This document shows positions 57,998 through 64,000 of a DNA stretch of 64,000 bases, in pieces (position 1 is the stretch's first letter; each line of letters begins with the position of its first letter). The notes beneath the pieces were generated by a model. The model searched no databases. It worked only from the letters and a program-made list of their open reading frames with translations, and was not told the DNA's origin. The position numbers were made by a program, and so were the translations under genes. The stretch lies in NCBI GenBank assembly GCA_025765595.1, contig JAIVFH010000062.1:124001-188000 (forward strand). Reading direction: 5' to 3'. The DNA is from Obelidium mucronatum (lineage: Eukaryota > Chytridiomycota > Chytridiomycetes > Chytridiales > Chytriomycetaceae).

Positions 57998-60408
57998 ATG
58001 GCAGCTGTGTCGCGTCGAGTGGAGCTTGAACAGATTTTAGAAAACGACATCGCAGAGCTTGCGCAGTTGCAGGAAAGCCTCGCGAAGACTAATGTTCTGA
58101 CTGAGAGGATGGTGAGGGTGATTAGTCTTCAAAAATGACAAGTAGAGTGTTAAAACCCACAACTGAAGGGCGGAATGCTCACATCTTTCGAGGACAGACT
58201 CGCGAAACTGGAATCTTCCATTCTTCCAATTCACAAGTCGACGAAGCATTTAACGAAGCTGCACGAGAGTACGTTTGGTTACAACATACAGTCATAGAAT
58301 ACTGCTCAATCTCATGCTCATTAGACATTGAAAAGTCTCTTGACCATGTTGACGAAATTATGAGTTATTTAGGACTAGCTGCGAAGGAGGATATTTTTAT
58401 TTCCAAAGGGTTAGTTTTGGTGAAGCTCTGTTGCAGTGAATCAACTTGGAAAAAATAATGGTTAGGCCAGCAAAGAACGAAGACATTACAGAATATCTCA
58501 CAGTTGTTTCAAAACTAAAAGACGCGTTGAATCACCTCCAAACGCTTGACTACAAATCCGGCGAAACAGCAACAATGAAATTAAAACTCGTCCTCACAAA
58601 AGCCCATTTCCACATTGAAACACTATTCCGCAAGAAACTATCTGCTCTCAGCATTCCAATTGAAATCACGCCTGAAAATGATGCACAGCTCCCGCGGATT
58701 TCAGAGTCAGATTTAGAAGAGTTGGTGTTGCTGACTGGGCAGTTGGCACCATTGGATAGAATCATTGGTGAAAACACTGATGTGTATGAGCATTTGAAGA
58801 CTTATTCAGAGGTCCGAAGTTTGTATTTGGTTAAGTCTTTGGGAACGCTCTCGCACATGTCGATGAATACTGTGAGGGCTTCTTCCAGCACGTATCAGAA
58901 AGGAAGCTCGCCTTTTATATGTTACATGTTATATTTTTTGAGAATGTGTAAGGTAAATTCAGCCTGTTTTTTTCTTGGTTTTGTTTATAAACCTCAATCC
59001 TTCTTGATTGAAGGCTGAGAAGGCGTTGATTCAGAAGCTCATCATTAAGCCGCAAGCGCAACATTGTTATCTCCAAACTACCTCTGCTGCTTCCGAAGCT
59101 TTCACGGAAACGGGAGAGTCTATTATTGCACGCGTCAAGAGAAATCTTGCCAAGAAGGAATACATTGATTTATTCATGTTGATTGATGTCTCGTCCAATT
59201 TGGCCGAATATTTGAAGCAGTATGATGCAATTGTGGCTGTATGTTTATTTTTATTTTTTTATTTTTTTATTTTTTTGGTTGGTTTAGAAAGTCATTGATT
59301 TTGTTGTCCACAGTTTTCTGGAAACAAAGGAGCCGAAATGGCAGAGCTTGTATCCAATAGCAAAATTATTATTCTGTCGTTTTTCAGGTAAATACGAAGG
59401 ATCCAACGAGTGGGAGAATTCAACTGAATCTTTTCATCCATTTTCAACAGGGAGTTTTGTGATGAAATCAAACACCAAGAGCCAGTAACTACCACGACGG
59501 CATTAAAAGCTGCAACATCTCCTCAGACCCATAATTTACCTGTAGACGGAACCGTTCACGAGCTCTCGAGTGTCACTCTCAATATTGTGCGCCGCCTCTT
59601 GGAATACGAACCCGCCATCAACACCATGTTGATCGAAGGACACTCAGCAGCCAACTTGACTTCCAATAATTTAAAGTCCTTGTGTAAAGAAATGCTTTCG
59701 CTCTTGTTCACTTCACTTGAGAACAAGTCGAAGGGGTACAAGAAGGGTGGAATCCTTGGATGCATCTTCTTGATAAATAATTACCATTATGGTGAGTGGG
59801 TTATTGAAAGGTTTATATGCTCCCCTCCCCCGAATGTTTTTAATTGTATTCTTCAAGTGGCAAAGCAAATCAAATCCATGGGCCCGATTCTTTTAGACAG
59901 CGAATTCGAATTTGAAAAGGCATTTTTGAAACAAAAGGAAACATACAAGGCAAGCTGGACGCCATGCTACCAGTACCTAATGGATCAGACAAAAATTGAG
60001 GGTGGAAACGTAGTCAAAACTCTCTCGAAGCAGCAACGTGAATCAATCAAGGACCGCTTCAAAAACTTCAACGCAGAAATCGATTCCATGTACGCGACAC
60101 AAAAGGGGTATACACTTGCGGATCCGGAGCTACGAAATAGCATCATGAAAGAGATTAAGGATGTTTTGATTCCATTGTATGCGCATTTTCAGGAACGATA
60201 CATGCAGATTGAATTTTCGGTAAGTCTTCTTACTTCATATTTCACAGATTCTTGTGCTCTAAACCGTCTAAACCACTGATACATTCAGAAAACCCCGTCT
60301 AAATATATCAAATACGATAAAAATACTCTGGATGCGGTGTTGGATGGGTTTTTGACTGGGTCCGCAGACGTGCTGGAAAAGAAGTTCTTTCCCAGTTTCG
60401 ACAAGTGA
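57998..60408 (+). CDS. EXO70: Exocyst subunit Exo70
   Basis: Tethers secretory vesicles to the plasma membrane through PI(4,5)P2 and Rho GTPases. N-terminal helices (RLAKLESSILPIHKSTKHL, NIEKSLDHVDEIMSYLGLA) match the Exo70 coiled start. The middle has YKSGETATMKLKLVLTKAHF. The C-terminal domain has LGCIFLINNYHY, KETYKASWTPCYQYLMD, IKDRFKNFNAEID, ADPELRNSIMKEIKDVLIPL and the end motif SKYIKYDKNTLDAVLDGF. About eight introns, including 58112-58168. Frame intact. Lies 136 bp after Ran on the same strand. Confidence 0.85.
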
Positions 60409-60532
60409 AAAACTTTTTAACAGACTGGTAGAAGAAAATAGAGGCGAGAAAACCCCCCGATAGCTTGATGTAATAAACATAAAGGAAGATCCAAGAAAGA
60501 TGTATACTTTTTGAATTTGAAATGACTATATT

Positions 60533-62975
60533 ATCGGAGCTTAAAAGAATTCTCCAAGTTGGAGAAGAATAATTTTAAAAATCAAAACAAAAACATCACA
60601 AAAACAAACTTCCTCCTCTCCCAGCAGCGAACCTCCCCTGCTCAGCAGCATACCATCAACTATTTCACCACTTTAAAGTCCCATAGCTATGCCGGCTTCT
60701 ATGTCCATGGCCCATCGCGATAACTTGATACAAAAGAACATACTACCAATAACACGGCCTCTGACGCGACTATCTGACCAAACTAAGCGCGTTTTATCAA
60801 ACTTAAAAACCCAACCCACTGGTTTATATAATCTGAGGGTCGCCTGATGTGTGGGTAAGTATATGTGTTTGAACTTTCAAACTCCGATATATTCATAACA
60901 ACAATATACGAACCGCAGGTCTTCTAGCTTATCTGCTGCTTGTTCTGTAATCTGGAGAACTGCGGGAAACTGTGTGCCAACCATTCATTGCGCGGGCACT
61001 GGGTGTGTTTAGCTGCCTCGAACCTGTTCTTAGCTACGCCTGTCCGGGGATGAGGCGCCGGCGGCACACCTCCTTGCGGTACAAGCCGCGTTTTTTTCTC
61101 CTCTAGGTATTTACGTGTCTGTTATCTTGATTTATTTCTAATCGAAACAAGTATTCCTTATCTTAGTGGTTTCGTTCTGGCTTGTTGGAGAGTACTGCGG
61201 GAAACTGTGTGCCAACCATTCATTGCGCGGGCACAGGGTGTGGTGGCGTCTCGTTATCTGACCTGTCTTCACTGTACGGCAGGGAAGGGAAATGCGCCGC
61301 ACTTCCTCGCAGTACAAGCCGCGATTTTTCTCCTCCTTTTGGTGATAATTTCTTTATTTTTTATTATTTTCTCCGCTTAAACAAAAACAGATATTCCTCT
61401 CGCTTGGTCTCGTCTCGTCTGGTGGCTCGCTCTGGAGTACTGTGGGAAACTGTGTGCCAACCATTCATTGCGCGGGCACAGGGTGTGGTGGCGTCTCGTT
61501 ATCTGACCTGTCTTCACTGTACGGCAGGGAAGGGAAATGCGCCGCACTTCCTCGCAGTACAAGCCGCGATTTTTCTCCTCCTTTTGGTGATAATTTCTTT
61601 ATTTTTTATTATTTTCTCCGCTTAAACAAAAACAGATATTCCTCTCGCTTGGTCTCGTCTCGTCTGGTGGCTCGCTCTGGAGTACTGTGGGAAACTGTGT
61701 GCCAACCATTCATTGCGCGGGCATAGGGTGTGGTGGCGTCTCGTGATCTGACCTGTCTTCACTGTACGGCAGGGAAGGGAAATGCGCCGCACTTCCTCGC
61801 AGTACAAGCCGCGATTTTTCTCCTCCTTTTGGTGATAATTTCTTTATTTTTTATTATTTTCTCCGCTTAAACAAAAACAGATATTCCTCTCGCTTGGTCT
61901 CGTCTCGTCTGGTGGCTCGCTCTGGAGTACTGTGGGAAACTGTGTGCCAACCATTCATTGCGCGGGCATAGGGTGTGGTGGCGTCTCGTGATCTGACCTG
62001 TCTTCACTGTACGGCAGGGAAGGGAAATGCGCCGCACTTCCTCGCAGTACAAGCCGCGATTTTTCTCCTCCTTTTGGTGATAATTTCTTTATTTTTTATT
62101 ATTTTCTCCGCTTAAACAAAAACAGATATTCCTCTCGCTTGGTCTCGTCTCGTCTGGTGGCTCGCTCTGGAGTACTGTGGGAAACTGTGTGCCAACCATT
62201 CATTGCGCGGGCACAGGGTGTGGTGGCGTCTCGTTATCTGACCTGTCTTCACTGTACGGCGGGGAAGGGAAATGCGCCGCACTTCCTCGCAGTACAAGCC
62301 GCGATTTTTCTCCTCCTTTTGGTGATAATTTCTTTATTTTTTATTATTTTCTCCGCTTAAACAAAAACAGATATTCCTCTCGCTTGGTCTCGTCTCGTCT
62401 GGTGGCTCGCTCTGGAGTACTGTGGGAAACTGTGTGCCAACCATTCATTGCGCGGGCACAGGGTGTGGTGGCGTCTCGTGATCTGACCTGTCTTCACTGT
62501 ACGGCAGGGAAGGGAAATGCGCCACACTTCCTCACAGTATAAACCGCGATTTTTCTCCTCACTTTGGTGATAATTTCTTTATTTTTTATTATTTTCTCGC
62601 TTAAACAAAAACAGATATTCCTCTCGCTTGGTCTCGTCTCGTCTGGTGGCTCGCTCTGGAGTACTGTGGGAAACTGTGTGCCAACCATTCATTGCGCGGG
62701 CACAGGGTGTGGTGGCGTCTCGTGAACTGCGCCGTCTTCACTGTACGGCAGGGATGGGAAATGCGCCACACTTCCTTGCAGTACGAACCGCGTTTTCTCT
62801 CCTTTCGGTGATAATTTCTTTATCACAAGTCGCGTTTTGGCCTTCCTTCGGGTATGGCATTCTTTATTTTCCATGTATTTGCGGTTCTGAAACGAAAATC
62901 GATATTACAGGTATTCGTATTGGCTGGTCTTGTGTGGTGGTTCGCTCTGGTGTGCTGTGGGAAATAGTGTGTCCG
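60533..62975 (-). mobile_element. Composite repeat element, copy C (expanded)
   Basis: Inverse orientation to copies A and B. The palindromic end is at 60535-60555, now imperfect (CGGAGC/AATTCTCC arms) with the loop in the copy-A orientation. The body (about 60560-60955) includes TTCTCCAACTTGG-type and ATAATCTGAGGGTCGC sequence matching A and B. The tandem part has eight core units (60958, 61191, 61435, 61680, 61925, 62170, 62415, 62659) at a 244-245 bp period, plus a truncated core near 62950. Each unit shares about 50 bp with units of A and B (ACTGTGTGCCAACCATTCAT, GCGCGGGCACAGGGTGTG), but the rest of the unit is different sequence. Five central units are nearly identical, so expansion is recent. 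Confidence 0.62.
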
Positions 62976-63298
62976 AGAATAAAAATGGAAATATTATATA
63001 AAGCATATTCCTGGTCTGCGTACTCTTGCGACATTAGTTGATGTCATAGCGGCTTTGTGGGTACTAATGGAATTCTACATCAACAGGCAAAAAGCGATAC
63101 ATAACTACAACTCTGCCCAAAGTTATAATAAGAAGGTAAGGTGGCTTAATCCACAGAGTTTTTGGGAAATGGCATGGATTGAAAGCGGTCAAGATATCTA
63201 TCTCCCTTGTAAATATCTTTTTTTATAAATATCTACACGCAAATCAGTTTTGGGGGCGTAAATCACGCTTCCTTGTTTTAAACACAGTGTCAGCCAAA
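62976..63298. other. Intergenic, upstream of syntaxin
   Basis: AT-rich sequence between composite element C and the syntaxin gene. No gene or repeat recognised; it presumably contains the syntaxin promoter. Confidence 0.4.
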
Positions 63299-64000
63299 AT
63301 GAGAGATCGAATGGCAGACTTAAAGTCTGCAAACAGCGGTGCAACTCCTCCTCCTCAACCGCCACCACCCGATGATAAAAAGGATTTTCCAAAACAATCC
63401 GAAGCGAAACGCCAAGAATCCACAAAGAAGGGAAAAGCAAAAGACAGCACAGCAGTTGATCTGCCTGAGAAAAGCGCGTCTGCTGAAACGGGAGAAGATT
63501 CTGAAGAGATGAAGGCTTTTTTCACAGAGGTCAGTTTGACAGCTTCTCTGGCAAGAATACTTCGCGATTTACACACACCCGACGCTCCCCTCTCTCTTAC
63601 AAAAAAAACGTAGATTGAATCTATACGAGATGATATCTCTACAGTTAAAAAAACAATCGATCAAATCCAATCCGCACATGAAAACGCACTCAACGTGATT
63701 TCTGAATCTCAAAGTGCTGAAACCACAAAAGAACTCGAACGGCTGATGGATCGTGCAAACCAGTTGTCCAGTAGTATCCGAAACAGACTAAAAGCAATGG
63801 AAGCTGCGAATAAAAAGTTTGCAAAACAAGTGAGAACGGGGGATGCAAGGATAAGGATTACGCAGCATGGCGCCATTGCGAAAAAGTTCCTGGATGTTAT
63901 GATGGAGTACAAAGATATTCAAAAAAAATATCAGGACAAGTATAAACAGAGGATGCAGCGGCAGTATTTGATTGGTGAGGAAATTGCTCCTTGTTAAGCT
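63299..64000 (+). CDS. Syntaxin (plasma-membrane Qa-SNARE), 5' part
   Basis: Starts MRDRMADLKSANSG, followed by a Pro/Lys-rich linker and then the Habc domain: MKAFFTE, IESIRDDISTVKKTIDQIQ, LMDRANQLSSSIRNRLKAME, and DVMMEYKDIQKKYQDKYKQR near the end. This order is typical of Sso1/syntaxin-1 type proteins. Intron 63530-63613; the second donor GTGAGG is at 63975, and the SNARE helix and TM lie beyond the window. With Exo70 nearby, exocytosis functions are clustered by chance or selection. Exon sequence is intact. Confidence 0.8.

Overview
This is a gene-dense, intron-rich eukaryotic window from a zoosporic fungus, most likely a chytrid (Chytridiomycota). Three things point there together. There is a fungal chitin synthase with a QRRRW motif. 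There is a CEP131/AZI1-type centriolar-ciliary coiled-coil protein, which Dikarya lack because they have no flagellum. There is also a Crinkler (CRN)-type protein, a family known from oomycetes and chytrids. Introns are nearly all 48-90 nt GT-AG, with unusually permissive donors (GTTGAG, GTTCGT, GTGCGC).
Layout: 0.4-2.9 kb holds three tandem secreted eight-cysteine proteins on the minus strand. 3.4-13.3 kb is a plus-strand run: a GT71-like glycosyltransferase, a cyclin K/Ctk2-like cyclin, a promethin/LDAF1-like lipid-droplet protein, a CRN-like P-loop protein and SHQ1. 13.4-14.7 kb is an F-box/LRR protein. 14.7-16.4 kb is a relic segment duplicated from about 37-38.6 kb. 16.5-21.7 kb is a NACHT-WD40 (STAND/NLR-like) gene and 21.8-23.4 kb an MFS transporter. 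23.7-28.4 kb is a tandem cluster of four F-box/LRR genes, two of them broken. 28.8-34.3 kb is a division II chitin synthase with a 1.2 kb intron packed with GNA-loop palindromes. 34.7-37.1 kb is a second WD40 gene without NACHT. 37.1-47.6 kb is an accessory region holding copies of an unrecognised multicopy gene family (RRM-like fold suspected), two copies of a composite repeat element, a BTB-BACK gene, the Obg GTPase MTG2 and a hypothetical gene. 47.6-60.4 kb is a compact housekeeping block: EGH1-like GH5 glucosidase, SURF1, CEP131, UMP-CMP kinase, PIG-F, Ran and Exo70. 60.5-63.0 kb is a third, inverted and expanded copy of the composite element. 63.3-64.0 kb is the 5' part of a syntaxin.
Functional themes: secretion and cell wall (chitin synthase, GT71, Exo70, syntaxin, PIG-F, secreted GPI-type proteins), mitochondria (SURF1, MTG2), nuclear transport (Ran), flagellum (CEP131), and recognition or interaction genes (CRN, NACHT-WD40, F-box/LRR). 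Many genes in the left two thirds carry isolated one-base frameshifts, often beside homopolymers, even in genes expected to be essential (SHQ1, MTG2). I read most of these as consensus errors, but genuine decay cannot be excluded for the multicopy families. The strongest unusual signals are a 4-nt micro-exon in Ran, the palindrome array in the chitin synthase intron, the three-copy composite element with a flipped palindromic end, the RRM-like family, and two candidate 32-nt introns.
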